A DNA stretch of 51,557 bases from NCBI GenBank assembly GCA_016793465.1, contig JAEUJW010000092.1:1-51557 (forward strand), in the 5' to 3' direction. Made by a program: the position numbers and the translations under genes. Source of the DNA: Myxococcales bacterium (GTDB lineage Bacteria; Myxococcota; Polyangia; Nannocystales; Nannocystaceae). A model generated the notes under the pieces. The model worked only from the letters and a program-made list of their open reading frames with translations, ran no database searches and was not told the DNA's origin. This document shows positions 40,708 through 49,104 of the stretch, piece by piece (position 1 is the first letter of the stretch; each line of letters starts with the position of its first letter).

Positions 40708-42327
40708 TCAGGTCGGGGGCGCGGCGTTGTCGTCGGGCTGCGCGGCTTCGCGGGCGAGCACGGCGAACACGTCGACCTCGGGTTTAATTTTGTCGTACAG
40801 CTCGGGGAAGGCGCCCTCGGCTCCGTAGCGGGCGCGGACCTGGCGATAGAGCGTGAGATCGAACATCTGTTCGAACTCGTCTTTCGTCATGAAGGTGTCG
40901 GCGTAGAGGAACGGGTAGCCGCCGACCTCGCGGGTGAACTCCTCCATGCGGCGCATGGCGTGCAGCGTCTTGAAGCTGCGGCCCTCGCGGATCGGCTGGG
41001 GCACGCCGTAGACGCCGAGGTCGAAGAACATGCCGTAGTCGGTGCCCTCGACGCGGTCGATGTCGCGGGGGCGACGGAGCTGGCCGGAGTGCTCGCCGTG
41101 GTCGTAGATCCGCGAGGGGTAGAGCAGCACGGGGTACATCTCGAAGGTGCGGTGCGAGAGGTCGATCGCGCGGGACATCGCGCTCATCGGCAGGACGATG
41201 TCCTGGAACACCTGCTTCGTGAAAGTCATCTCGCGCACGGCGGGGGTCGTCGACCATTTAATGAAAGAGATGCGCAGGGGCATCATCCAGCCGAGAAGGG
41301 CGCGGAACACCGGGTTGTTGCCGAAGCTGATCATGTCGCGCACGACCCAGAAGATGCTGCGGTTGTGCCGCATCAGGTAGTGGCGCAGGGGGATCCACTC
41401 CTCGCCCTCGCCCTCCTGCCAGAGGAAGCGCTCGACGTGCTTGAAGAACCACGGCTTGTACCAGCGGCCGATCGGGTTGATCTTGCTGCGGTCGGCGGGG
41501 GCGTCGGCGAAGTCGCCGAGCATCAGCACGGCGTGGTCCTTGGCGTAGACGGTGGCCTCGAGGAAGTCGGGGCCGCTCGGGTCGACGGCGAGGGCGTGCA
41601 GCTGCTCGCAGTAGGCGCGCTGGGTGTGGACCGGGACGTAGCGCAGGCGGATGTAGGGCTTGATCGGGATGATCCTGAGCTCGAGCGCGACCAGCAGGCC
41701 GAGCGTGCCGTGCGACCACGGGAGCGCGTGGAACAGGTCGGGGTGGCTGTCACGGGTGACGCGCAGCAGCTCGCCGTCGGCCGTCACGACCTCGTAGGCG
41801 ACCACCGTCTCGGACAAGAGGCCCACCTTGTGCGAGTGCGTCGTCATGCCGACGGCGAGGGCCAGGCCGCCGAGGGTCGCGTCCTCGATCTCGAGGGTGA
41901 CGGCCAGCATGTAGCCGCGCGGGAGCAGGTAGCGGGTGGCCGAGCCGACGGTCACGAACGGCTCGACGCGCACGGTGCGGGCCGCGAGGTCGACGGCGAG
42001 GATGTCGCGCAGGGCGCTCATGCGGATGCGGTGCCACGAGTGCTTGGGCTCGAACCGGGTGCTGAGGTTTTGCCAGGTGCGGCGGTCGGTGCACATGGGC
42101 TTGCGCTCGTCGGCGGGCTGGGCGGCCCAGCGTCGGACCTGGCGCTGGATCTCGTCGACGCGGCGGTCGTGCTCCTCGGGGGCCGAGGCGAAGCGCTCGT
42201 ACCACCAGTTGCGTATGCGCAGGACGGCGTCGAACAGGTAGCCGACGGGCAGGCCGATGACGACGAGGATGACGGCGCGGTAGCGGGTGAAGAAGTCGAA
42301 GAGACTCTGGCGGACCCGTTCGTTCAC
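40708..42327 (-). CDS. DHCR24/DWF1-like FAD-dependent sterol C-24 reductase
   Basis: 539 residues from GTG 42327. An N-terminal membrane helix (RAVILVVIGLPVGYLFDAVL) comes first, then the PCMH/FAD_binding_4 domain (about 75-240): PFVTVGSATRYLLPRGYMLA, EDATLGGLALAVGMTTHSHK and LPWSHGTLGLLVALELRIIP. Then comes a C-terminal domain with KPWFFKHVERFLW, NPVFRALLGWMMPLRISF, FEMYPVLLYPSRIYDHG and FLYADTFMTKDEFEQMFDL. This architecture and these motifs are those of delta24-sterol reductase (human DHCR24 is 516 aa). It would reduce the side-chain double bond of sterols at the inner membrane. Sterol synthesis is known in Nannocystis-type myxobacteria, supporting the taxonomic guess. It is divergent from the acyl-CoA synthetase gene. 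Confidence 0.85.
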   Translation of the reverse strand: MNERVRQSLFDFFTRYRAVILVVIGLPVGYLFDAVLRIRNWWYERFASAPEEHDRRVDEIQRQVRRWAAQPADERKPMCTDRRTWQNLSTRFEPKHSWHRIRMSALRDILAVDLAARTVRVEPFVTVGSATRYLLPRGYMLAVTLEIEDATLGGLALAVGMTTHSHKVGLLSETVVAYEVVTADGELLRVTRDSHPDLFHALPWSHGTLGLLVALELRIIPIKPYIRLRYVPVHTQRAYCEQLHALAVDPSGPDFLEATVYAKDHAVLMLGDFADAPADRSKINPIGRWYKPWFFKHVERFLWQEGEGEEWIPLRHYLMRHNRSIFWVVRDMISFGNNPVFRALLGWMMPLRISFIKWSTTPAVREMTFTKQVFQDIVLPMSAMSRAIDLSHRTFEMYPVLLYPSRIYDHGEHSGQLRRPRDIDRVEGTDYGMFFDLGVYGVPQPIREGRSFKTLHAMRRMEEFTREVGGYPFLYADTFMTKDEFEQMFDLTLYRQVRARYGAEGAFPELYDKIKPEVDVFAVLAREAAQPDDNAAPPT

Positions 42328-42646
42328 GCGGGCACGGTAGCGGCGAGGGCGCCGTGGTTGCAACGGCAAACGACGGGGCCACGCGCGGGCGCGAATGTGT
42401 CGCCTCCCGCGAGCGGTCAGGCGGGCTCGTCGCGGAGCGGGCCGGGCAGGCTGACGTCGAGCTGGCGATGAGGCGGATGACGCTGTCGAACTCGGCGGGG
42501 CGCCGGGTGAGCGCGCGGCGGGTGCCGTGCGGGCGGCGGCGATCCAGCGGGACGCGGTGGAGGGCGGCGAGCGGGTCGATGCCGGGGCCGTCGGACGTGG
42601 CGGCGAGCCTGCGGTTCTTCGTCGAGCGGCGGGCGCGAGTGACGGG

Positions 42647-42675
42647 CTGGTGAGGAGCGCGGGGGGCGTGATAAT
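42647..42675 (+). promoter_or_regulatory. Possible promoter of the acyl-CoA synthetase gene
   Basis: GATAAT (42670-42675), with a poor -35 (CTGGTG, 42647-42652) 17 bp upstream, ends 39 bp before ATG 42715. The rest of the 387-bp divergent gap (42328-42714) holds no gene I can support. Confidence 0.35.
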
Positions 42676-42714
42676 CCGGTGGCAGGCCGGTGGCGGCCGG
42701 GGAGTGTGACCGCG

Positions 42715-44247
42715 ATGTTCGTACCGCTGACGATCCACGACTTTCTGCGGCGCGCCGAGCAGGTCTACGGGGCGCGGGCCGGGGTGTACGACGAGGAGAG
42801 CCAGCCGGCGGGGTCGCTCGGGGTGTTGACGTACGCGCGGCTGGCCGCGCAGGCGCGGGCGCAGGCGGCGGGGCTCGACGAGCTGGGGATCGGGTTCGGC
42901 GAGCGGGTGGCGATCGTGTCGCACAACGCGGCGCGGCTGCTGGCGTCGTTCTTCGGGGTGGCGGGGCACGGGCGCGTGCTGGTGCCGATCAACTTCCGGC
43001 TGTCGGCGGCCGAGATCGCGTACATCGTCGAGCACGCGGGGGCCTCGCTGCTGCTGGTGGACCCGGAGCTCGACGCATCGCTGGCCGAGGTGAAGTGCGC
43101 GCGGCGGGTGGTGCTCGGGGCCGACAGCGACGCGCTGCTGCGCGAGGGCGTGATGCCGCGGGCGTGGGCGGCGGACGAACAGGCGACGGCGACGATCAAC
43201 TACACCAGCGGGACGACCGCGCGGCCGAAGGGGGTCGAGCTCACGCACCGCAACCTGTGGCTCAACGCGACCATGATGGCGCTGCACGCCGGCGTGACCG
43301 ACCGCGACGTGTACCTGCACACGCTGCCGATGTTCCACTGCAACGGCTGGGGCATGCCGTTCGCGCTGGCGGGGCTGGGCGTGCCGCAGCATGTCTTGAG
43401 GAAGGTCGACGGGGCGGAGATCCTGCGGCGGGTGGCGGCCCACGGGGTGACGTTGATGTGCGGGGCGCCGGCGGTGTGGAACGCGGTGCTGGCGGCGGCG
43501 GAGCGGTGGCAGGGGGAGATTCCGGGGCGCGGCAGGGTGCGGCTGATCTGCGCCGGGGCGCCGCCGCCGACGCGGACGATCGCGCGGGTCGAGGCGGAGC
43601 TCGGGTGGGAGTTCATGCAGATCTACGGGCTGACCGAGACGGCGCCGCTGCTGACCTTCAACCGCACGCGCGCGGAGTGGGACGGGCTCACGGGCGAGGA
43701 GCGGGCCGAGCGGCTCGGGCGCGCGGGCGTGCCGGCGCTGGGCGTCGAGGTGAAGGTCGACGAGCACGGCGAGGTGCTGGCCCGCGGCAACGTGGTGCTC
43801 GCGGGCTACTGGGCGGATGCGAAGGCCAGCGAGGCTGCGCTGGAGGGCGGGTGGTTTCACACCGGCGACGGCGGCGCGGTCGACGATGAGGGCTACCTGG
43901 CGATCACCGACCGCAAGAAGGACGTGATCATCAGCGGCGGGGAGAACGTGTCGTCGATCGAGGTCGAGGACGCGCTGTGCTCGCACCCGGCGGTCGCGGA
44001 GGCCGCGGTGATCGGCGTGCCGGACGCGAAGTGGGGCGAGACGGTCAAGGCGCTGGTGGTGCTGGCGCCGGGGCGCACCGCGACGGAGGCGGAGCTGATC
44101 GAGCACTGCCGCGGGCGGCTGGCGCACTACAAGTGCCCGACGTCGGTCGAGCTGCGGACCGAGCTGGCGCGCACGTCGACCGGGAAATTACAAAAATTCA
44201 AGCTGCGGGCGCCGTACTGGGAGGGGCGCGCGCGGCAGGTCAATTAA
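42715..44247 (+). CDS. AMP-forming acyl-CoA synthetase
   Basis: 510 residues from ATG 42715 (GGGGAG upstream); the frame opens at 42679. It is an ANL-superfamily ligase: P-loop TINYTSGTTARPKGVELTHR, A5 motif MQIYGLTETAPLLTFNR, A7/A8 hinge HTGDGGAVDDEGYLAITDRKKDVIISGGENV (split here as HTGDGGAVDDEGYLAITDRK and DVIISGGENVSSIEVED) and the catalytic lysine segment RTSTGKLQKFKLR near the C-terminus. It activates a fatty or aryl acid to its CoA ester via an acyl-AMP. The substrate is not readable, but the sequence resembles medium/long-chain FadD-like enzymes. It converges on the LysR gene with a 9-bp gap, and its own stop lies in an aattaattaattt run. Confidence 0.93.
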   Translation: MFVPLTIHDFLRRAEQVYGARAGVYDEESQPAGSLGVLTYARLAAQARAQAAGLDELGIGFGERVAIVSHNAARLLASFFGVAGHGRVLVPINFRLSAAEIAYIVEHAGASLLLVDPELDASLAEVKCARRVVLGADSDALLREGVMPRAWAADEQATATINYTSGTTARPKGVELTHRNLWLNATMMALHAGVTDRDVYLHTLPMFHCNGWGMPFALAGLGVPQHVLRKVDGAEILRRVAAHGVTLMCGAPAVWNAVLAAAERWQGEIPGRGRVRLICAGAPPPTRTIARVEAELGWEFMQIYGLTETAPLLTFNRTRAEWDGLTGEERAERLGRAGVPALGVEVKVDEHGEVLARGNVVLAGYWADAKASEAALEGGWFHTGDGGAVDDEGYLAITDRKKDVIISGGENVSSIEVEDALCSHPAVAEAAVIGVPDAKWGETVKALVVLAPGRTATEAELIEHCRGRLAHYKCPTSVELRTELARTSTGKLQKFKLRAPYWEGRARQVN

Positions 44248-44256
44248 TTAATTTAG

Positions 44257-45120
44257 TCAGGCGTGCGGGAGGCGGCGCTGGGCGAGGTGTTTGATTAAGT
44301 GGGCCTCGAGGGCGGCGACTTCGGCGAGGGGCGGGGCGCGTCGACGTTTTATTAATTGCACGCGCAGGCTCGGGAGGTCGGTGATGGGGACGGCGACGGT
44401 GCCGGGCGGCGCGGGCACGTAGGCGTTGACGACGGCGAGGCCGAGGCCGAGGGCGGCGTAGTGGGTCATGAGCTCCCAGCCGTCGACCTCGACGGCGGCG
44501 TTCAGGTCGGCGCCGAGGGCCGCGGCGAGGGCGGCGCGGTGGGCGCTCGGCGGGGGCGGGACGACCAGCGGGCGGCCGGCGAGGGCGCGGACGCGGAGCT
44601 TGCTGCGGCGCGCGAGCGGGTCGTCCTTCGGCACCACGGCGACCTGGTCGACGTCGAGCACGGGCGTGGCGTCGAGGCGGCGGTCGGCCGCGAGCAGGAC
44701 GGTGAGGCCGAGGTGGGCGCGGCCGCTGAGCACGGCCTCGACGGTGGCGGCGCGGTCCTCGGTGCGCAGCGCGAGCGGTCCTCGCCAGCCGCGCAGGGCG
44801 TGGGCGAGGAGGTGGAGCTGGAGGGCCCGGCCGGCGCTGAGCACGGGGGTGACGGGGCCGGTCTGCCGGGCGACGAAGGCGTCGACGTCGGCGAGCACGT
44901 CGCGCGCGAGGGCCAGGACCTCGCGGCCGCGCGGGGTGAGGGCGAGGGCGCGGCCGGAGAACGTGTAGAGCGGGCCGGCCCAGGCGGCGAGCTGTTTGAT
45001 CTGGGTGTGGAGGGCGGGCTGGGAGATGTGCAGGCGGGCGGCCGCGGCCGTGAAGCCGCCGGCCTCGACGACGGCGACGAACCCGCGGAGCCAGTCGAGT
45101 CGCAGGTCTCGCGCATCCAT
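44257..45120 (-). CDS. LysR-family transcriptional regulator
   Basis: 287 residues. The N-terminal winged helix-turn-helix (about 7-65) is LDWLRGFVAVVEAGGFTAAA and ARLHISQPALHTQIKQLAAW, then LTPRGREVLALARDVLADVD. The substrate-binding domain is smaller than usual (about 90-270). It autoregulates by inference: a perfect inverted repeat overlaps its start region. It is divergent from the HAD-like gene at 45208, the usual arrangement of a LysR regulator and its target. The C-terminal end (RVQLIKRRRAPPLAEV, ALEAHLIKHL) carries two A/T-only codon islands. Confidence 0.92.
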   Translation of the reverse strand: MDARDLRLDWLRGFVAVVEAGGFTAAAARLHISQPALHTQIKQLAAWAGPLYTFSGRALALTPRGREVLALARDVLADVDAFVARQTGPVTPVLSAGRALQLHLLAHALRGWRGPLALRTEDRAATVEAVLSGRAHLGLTVLLAADRRLDATPVLDVDQVAVVPKDDPLARRSKLRVRALAGRPLVVPPPPSAHRAALAAALGADLNAAVEVDGWELMTHYAALGLGLAVVNAYVPAPPGTVAVPITDLPSLRVQLIKRRRAPPLAEVAALEAHLIKHLAQRRLPHA

Positions 45121-45121
45121 T

Positions 45122-45142
45122 TTTTGGAGTTAGCATCCAAAA
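45122..45142. promoter_or_regulatory. LysR-type operator between divergent genes
   Basis: TTTTGGA (45122-45128), a 7-bp spacer and TCCAAAA (45136-45142) form a perfect inverted repeat 2 bp upstream of the LysR start codon. It fits the T-N11-A type symmetry of LysR boxes. It is the only conspicuous A/T-rich palindrome in the 87-bp divergent gap. Confidence 0.75.
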
Positions 45143-45207
45143 CCAATCGTGTCCATGGATGGCCGGTCGGTGCAGGTTGGAGGCGGAGAAAGCGGAGAGG
45201 TAGAGAC

Positions 45208-45699
45208 ATGCAGCGCATCGGCATCGACATCGGACGCGTCATCATCGGGCCTGTGATCGGGGGGAGGGCGGACACCAGCTTCCTGGGGTCGTCGCTCAGG
45301 GACGCGCTGCGCTCGCCGCCGGCGCCCGGGGCGATCGAGGGGGTCGCGGACCTGGTGGCCCGCACGGGCGGCCAGGCGTGGCTGGTCTCGAAGTGCGGGC
45401 CCGGCGTGCAGGCCAAGACGCGGGCGTGGCTCGACCACCACGAGTTCTGGCGGCGCACCGGCATGGACCGCAGGCACCTGCGGTTCTGCCTGCGGCGGCC
45501 CGACAAGGCGGTGCACGCCCGCGAGCTGCGGCTGACGACGATGATCGACGACCGCGTCGACGTGCTCGTGCACCTCGCGGGCATCGTCGACGAGCGGCTG
45601 CTGTTCGGCGAGCAGGACCGGCCGGCGCCGGGCTGGGCCACCCACGTGCAGACGTGGGCCGACGTCGGGGCGTGGGCCGAGCTCCACTGCGCGGCGTGA
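45208..45699 (+). CDS. HAD-like hydrolase-fold protein
   Basis: 163 residues from ATG 45208, preceded by GGAGAGG. It starts MQRIGIDIGRVIIGPVIGG: the HAD motif I is D-x-G-x-V, as in the D-x-G-N/G-V subset, so the second catalytic Asp is replaced. AWLVSKCGPGVQAKTRAWLD provides motif II (Ser) and TMIDDRVDVLVHL motif IV (D-D). The cap is minimal. Phosphatase activity is uncertain. It is probably controlled by the divergent LysR regulator. Confidence 0.75.
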   Translation: MQRIGIDIGRVIIGPVIGGRADTSFLGSSLRDALRSPPAPGAIEGVADLVARTGGQAWLVSKCGPGVQAKTRAWLDHHEFWRRTGMDRRHLRFCLRRPDKAVHARELRLTTMIDDRVDVLVHLAGIVDERLLFGEQDRPAPGWATHVQTWADVGAWAELHCAA

Positions 45700-45717
45700 G
45701 CGGGGCGGGTCGCGGGC

Positions 45718-46350
45718 TCAGGCGGGCTTGCGGGCGAGCAGGTAGGCGCGGCGGCTGGGGTATTCCTCGGGGTAGGCGCGGCGCACGAGGGAGGCCTCGA
45801 GCACGAGGCCCGCGGACTCGAGGGCGGCGGCGACGCGCTCGCTCGGGTGGAACCAGAAGTCGAGGTCGACGGGGGTGCCCCACAGGTCGGCGGTGTGCAC
45901 GTGCTCGGGGCCGTCGTGGCCGCAGTGGAAGGCGGCCAGCGCGAGGCCGCCGGGGGCGAGGGCGCCGGCGATCGATCGGGCGGCGCGCGGGATGTCGGCG
46001 GGCGCGAGGTTGCAGACGGCGTAGAAGGCGACGACGCCGGCGAGCTCCTGCGGCGCGAGCTCGCAGAGGTCGCCGACGGCGAAGCTGGCGTCGGGGTGCA
46101 GGCGGCGGGCCTGCTCGATCATCGCCGGCGAGAGGTCGAGGCCGCCGACGTCGAGGCCGTGCGCGCGGCGCAGGTGGCCGGCGACGTGGCCGGGCCCGCA
46201 GCCGAGGTCGAGCACGCGGCCGCGGCGGTCGACCTGCTCGGCGAAGGCGGCCAGCAGGGCGCGGTCGAGGGGCTTGTGGTCGAGCTCGTCGGCGAACCGG
46301 CGCACGTACTCCTCGGCGACGGGGTCCCAGCTGCGCGGCGTGACGATCAT
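45718..46350 (-). CDS. Class I SAM-dependent methyltransferase
   Basis: 210 residues: [20 protein letters not shown] (motif I), [17 protein letters not shown] (motif II acidic residue), [33 protein letters not shown] and [15 protein letters not shown]. The C-terminus [18 protein letters not shown] is typical of methyltransferase type 11 proteins acting on small molecules. The N-terminus [19 protein letters not shown] is also characteristic. Substrate unknown. The start, ATG 46350, is only 35 bp downstream of the kinase stop, so it may be cotranscribed with the kinase. Confidence 0.9.
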   Translation of the reverse strand: MIVTPRSWDPVAEEYVRRFADELDHKPLDRALLAAFAEQVDRRGRVLDLGCGPGHVAGHLRRAHGLDVGGLDLSPAMIEQARRLHPDASFAVGDLCELAPQELAGVVAFYAVCNLAPADIPRAARSIAGALAPGGLALAAFHCGHDGPEHVHTADLWGTPVDLDFWFHPSERVAAALESAGLVLEASLVRRAYPEEYPSRRAYLLARKPA

Positions 46351-46385
46351 GCGGCGATGGTAACCGCGCCGCGGGACCGGCGGCG

Positions 46386-48134
46386 CTACAGGCCGGGCTT
46401 CTTGGCGGCGGGGCCGGGGTCGAGCGGGGGCAGCGGCTTGTTCGCGGGCTTGGTCTCGGCCTTGCTCGCGGGCTTGCCGTCGGGCTTGGCGGGGGTCTTC
46501 GGCTCGCTCGCCGGGGTCGTCTGGGGGTCGGGTGCGGGCGTCGACTTGCCGTCGGGGGCGGGCGTCGGCTTGTTGTCGGGCGGGGTCTCGGGCGGCGTGG
46601 TGGTCTCGCCGGGCGGGGTCTCGCCGGTGTCCGCGGGCGGGGCCTCGGGCCTGGGCGCGGGGCGGGGCTTGCGGGTGGCCACCAGCGGCGCGGAGATCGT
46701 GCGGTCGTCGTAGGGGATGATCTTGATGCGCAGGTCGTAGTAGCCGGGCGCGCGCAGCACCACCTGGTGCGGCGTCTCGCTGCGAGGCAGGCGCAGGCCC
46801 TCGGCGTCGCCGGTGCTGCCGAGGTAGGCGTTGCTGTCGTCGTAGATGTGGGCGACCGGGCCGCCGGTGTCGAGGCGGACGGTGACGAGCGACGAGTGCG
46901 GCTCGGGCGGGGGCTCGGGGGCCTTGACCGGCGGGGCGTGGGGCGGCTCGGCGACGACCGCGGGCGCGGGCTCGGGCGCGGGCGGCGGGGGCACCTCGCG
47001 GGTGGCGAGGGCGATGATCGTGATCGTGGTGGCGATGACGGAGCCGCCGATCGCTCCGCCGAGCAGCCACCAGCGCCGCGAGTCGCCGGTGCTGGCCTCC
47101 TGCGTGCGGAACAGGGCGCTGCTGGTGGGGCTCTGGCGGATGGCCTCGGCGACGAGCACGGGGGCGACGCCGGCGTCGACGGCGACGAGCGCGGCGGACA
47201 TCTCGGCCATCGACTGGAAGCGGTTGCCCGGGTCCTTCTGCAGGGCCTTCAGGACCACGGCCTCGGCGGCGGGCGGGATGCCGGCGTGGGGGGCGACCTC
47301 GGTGGGGCGCGGCGGGGCCTCGAACAGGTGGCGGTTGAGCAGCGCCATGAACGTCTCGGCCTGGAACGGCAGCTTGCCGGTCAACATCTGGAAGAGGATC
47401 ACGCCGACGGCGTAGATGTCGACGCGGTGGTCGAGGCGGGCGCCCTCGGCCTGCTCGGGCGACATGTACTCGGGCGTGCCGAACAGCATGCCGGTGCGCG
47501 TGAGCGCGGCGCCCGAGAGCGGGTCGGGGTGCATCGACTTGGCGATGCCGAAGTCGAGGACCTTGATGAACTCGCGGTCGGGGCGGTCGACGCGGAACAC
47601 GTTGGCCGGCTTCATGTCGCGGTGGACGATCCCGCAGTCGTGGGCGGCCTGCAGGGCGCGGCAGATCTGCAGGCACAGGTCGCGGGCGCGGGGCCACGGC
47701 AGCGGGGCCTCGCGGGCCAGCACGTCGGAGAGGTCGACGCCCTGGAGGTACTCCATGGCGAAGAACACCGAGCCGTCGGGGGTGTCGCCGAAGTCGTGGA
47801 TGGCGATCACGTGGTCGTCGGCGATCATCGCGGCGGCCCGGGCCTCGCGGAGGAAGCGCTCGCGCAGCTCGTTGCGGTGGGTGGCCTCGACGTCGAGGAT
47901 CTTGATCGCCACCTTCTTTTTGATCGCCACGTGCTCGGCGAGGTACACCGCGCCCATGCCGCCGGAGCCGAGGCGTCGCTCGAGGCGGTAGCAGTCCTTC
48001 AAGAGGAGGCCGATGCGCGGGTCGCCGGCGTCGGCGCCGGTGTCCGGCGGTCGATTCGGCGAGGGGGCGCCGGTGGCGATCGTCGGAGAGCCGGCGTCGA
48101 CCTTCACCTCCGTCCTCTGCTGGGCGTCACGCAT
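46386..48134 (-). CDS. Hanks-type Ser/Thr protein kinase with membrane anchor and proline-rich extracytoplasmic tail
   Basis: 582 residues. Kinase domain about 48-320: GSGGMG (57-61), VAIK with Lys78, HRDMKPAN with catalytic Asp173, DFG about 194-196 and [14 protein letters not shown] activation/P+1 region. After an Ala-rich linker a single transmembrane helix ([20 protein letters not shown], about 350-370) is followed by a Pro/Glu-rich stretch, a PEGA-like beta-domain (about 415-480; [32 protein letters not shown]) and a Pro/Lys/Ala/Thr-rich tail of about 100 residues. The C-terminal part is outside the cytoplasm and may sense the envelope. All catalytic residues are present. Confidence 0.95.
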   Translation of the reverse strand: MRDAQQRTEVKVDAGSPTIATGAPSPNRPPDTGADAGDPRIGLLLKDCYRLERRLGSGGMGAVYLAEHVAIKKKVAIKILDVEATHRNELRERFLREARAAAMIADDHVIAIHDFGDTPDGSVFFAMEYLQGVDLSDVLAREAPLPWPRARDLCLQICRALQAAHDCGIVHRDMKPANVFRVDRPDREFIKVLDFGIAKSMHPDPLSGAALTRTGMLFGTPEYMSPEQAEGARLDHRVDIYAVGVILFQMLTGKLPFQAETFMALLNRHLFEAPPRPTEVAPHAGIPPAAEAVVLKALQKDPGNRFQSMAEMSAALVAVDAGVAPVLVAEAIRQSPTSSALFRTQEASTGDSRRWWLLGGAIGGSVIATTITIIALATREVPPPPAPEPAPAVVAEPPHAPPVKAPEPPPEPHSSLVTVRLDTGGPVAHIYDDSNAYLGSTGDAEGLRLPRSETPHQVVLRAPGYYDLRIKIIPYDDRTISAPLVATRKPRPAPRPEAPPADTGETPPGETTTPPETPPDNKPTPAPDGKSTPAPDPQTTPASEPKTPAKPDGKPASKAETKPANKPLPPLDPGPAAKKPGL

Positions 48135-48435
48135 GCGGTGATACGGGCCGTCCAGTGTCGCACCGTTCCAGGAGCGGCGGAGGAGCGACGTTTACGGGCG
48201 AATTTGGCCCGCGGGCGCGGCTGCGAGGCTGGATATCGGCGGTTGCCGGGAATTCGCGGCGATCGGTGGTTTCGCGCCAGGCGGTCCGCCGACGGCGACG
48301 CAATGCATTCGCGAGGATCGCCGGGACGCTCGAGGGTCGGCTGTGGCGACGATCACCGCGGTCGCTGGGGGTTCGCGACGACGGCGTCGGCGGACGCCGG
48401 GCACGTCCGACCATGACCCATGCGGGCGAGGCGCG

Positions 48436-49032
48436 TCAGCCGGGGCAGGTGAACTGGCCGCAGTGGGCGGCGCACGCCGGCAAGATGCAGCCGAGCGCCG
48501 CGTTGACGCCGTCGCAGGTGCCCTGGTTGGCGCACGACTTACAGCAGGTGTCGGTGCAGCCCTGCTGGATGCCGTCCTCGAGGCACATCGACTGGTAGCA
48601 GGCGAGGGTCGGCACGCAGAACGCCTGGAAGGCGCAGGCCTCGTAGGCGGCCTTGCAGGCGCCGTTGATGGCGCAGCTCCAGCAGGACTCGCAGTCGGGC
48701 GGGGCGGCGCAGTCGACCGGGGCGCCGGTGGTGGCGTCGGGGCCGGTGGTCGCGGGGGTGGTCGCGGTGGTGACGGTGGTCGTGGTGTCGTCGGAGCCGG
48801 TGGTGGTGGTGCCGGGGAGCGGCTCGCCGGTGAGATCGGTGGTCGAGGCCCCGGTCGCGCCGGCGGTGGTGGGCTCGGCGGTCGCGGTGGTGGTGGCGGC
48901 CGCGGTCGCGGTGGTGCCGACGCAGCCGTTCGGGTCGGGGCAGGTCGGCATGGTGCCGGGGCTGGTGGTGGTTTCGTCGTCGGACTCGCCGGAGCAGGCG
49001 AGGAGGCAGAGGAGGAGGGCGGCCCGTCGCAT
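48436..49032 (-). CDS. Secreted Thr-rich, Cys-rich lipoprotein
   Basis: 198 residues starting MRRAALLLCLLACSGESDDE with lipobox LLAC. Residues about 30-105 are Thr/Ala/Pro/Gly-rich with low complexity and repeated TTTT and TTAT runs, a stalk-like linker. The last 90 residues contain 18 cysteines in pairs (CESCWSC, CTDTCCKSC, CDGVNAALGC), probably a disulfide-rich module. This layout is typical of myxobacterial surface lipoproteins. It is divergent from the radical SAM gene with 72 bp between starts. The 301-bp gap between it and the kinase (48135-48435) shows nothing I can name. Confidence 0.85.
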   Translation of the reverse strand: MRRAALLLCLLACSGESDDETTTSPGTMPTCPDPNGCVGTTATAAATTTATAEPTTAGATGASTTDLTGEPLPGTTTTGSDDTTTTVTTATTPATTGPDATTGAPVDCAAPPDCESCWSCAINGACKAAYEACAFQAFCVPTLACYQSMCLEDGIQQGCTDTCCKSCANQGTCDGVNAALGCILPACAAHCGQFTCPG

Positions 49033-49104
49033 GCGCCGAGGGTAGCAAGGATGTACGGGGTGCGGTCGACGCCGCCGCGACCTCGGTTCGGGTAGGCTGT
49101 CGCG

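Noticed and set aside
42354..42653. 99-codon frame in the gap between the sterol reductase and acyl-CoA synthetase genes
   Set aside because: Arg-rich composition with no motif or ribosome site. The minus-strand frames look slightly more protein-like but have no start, so I cannot support a gene or a pseudogene.
46767..48416. 549-codon plus-strand frame over the kinase gene
   Set aside because: Antisense shadow; the minus strand has all kinase catalytic motifs.
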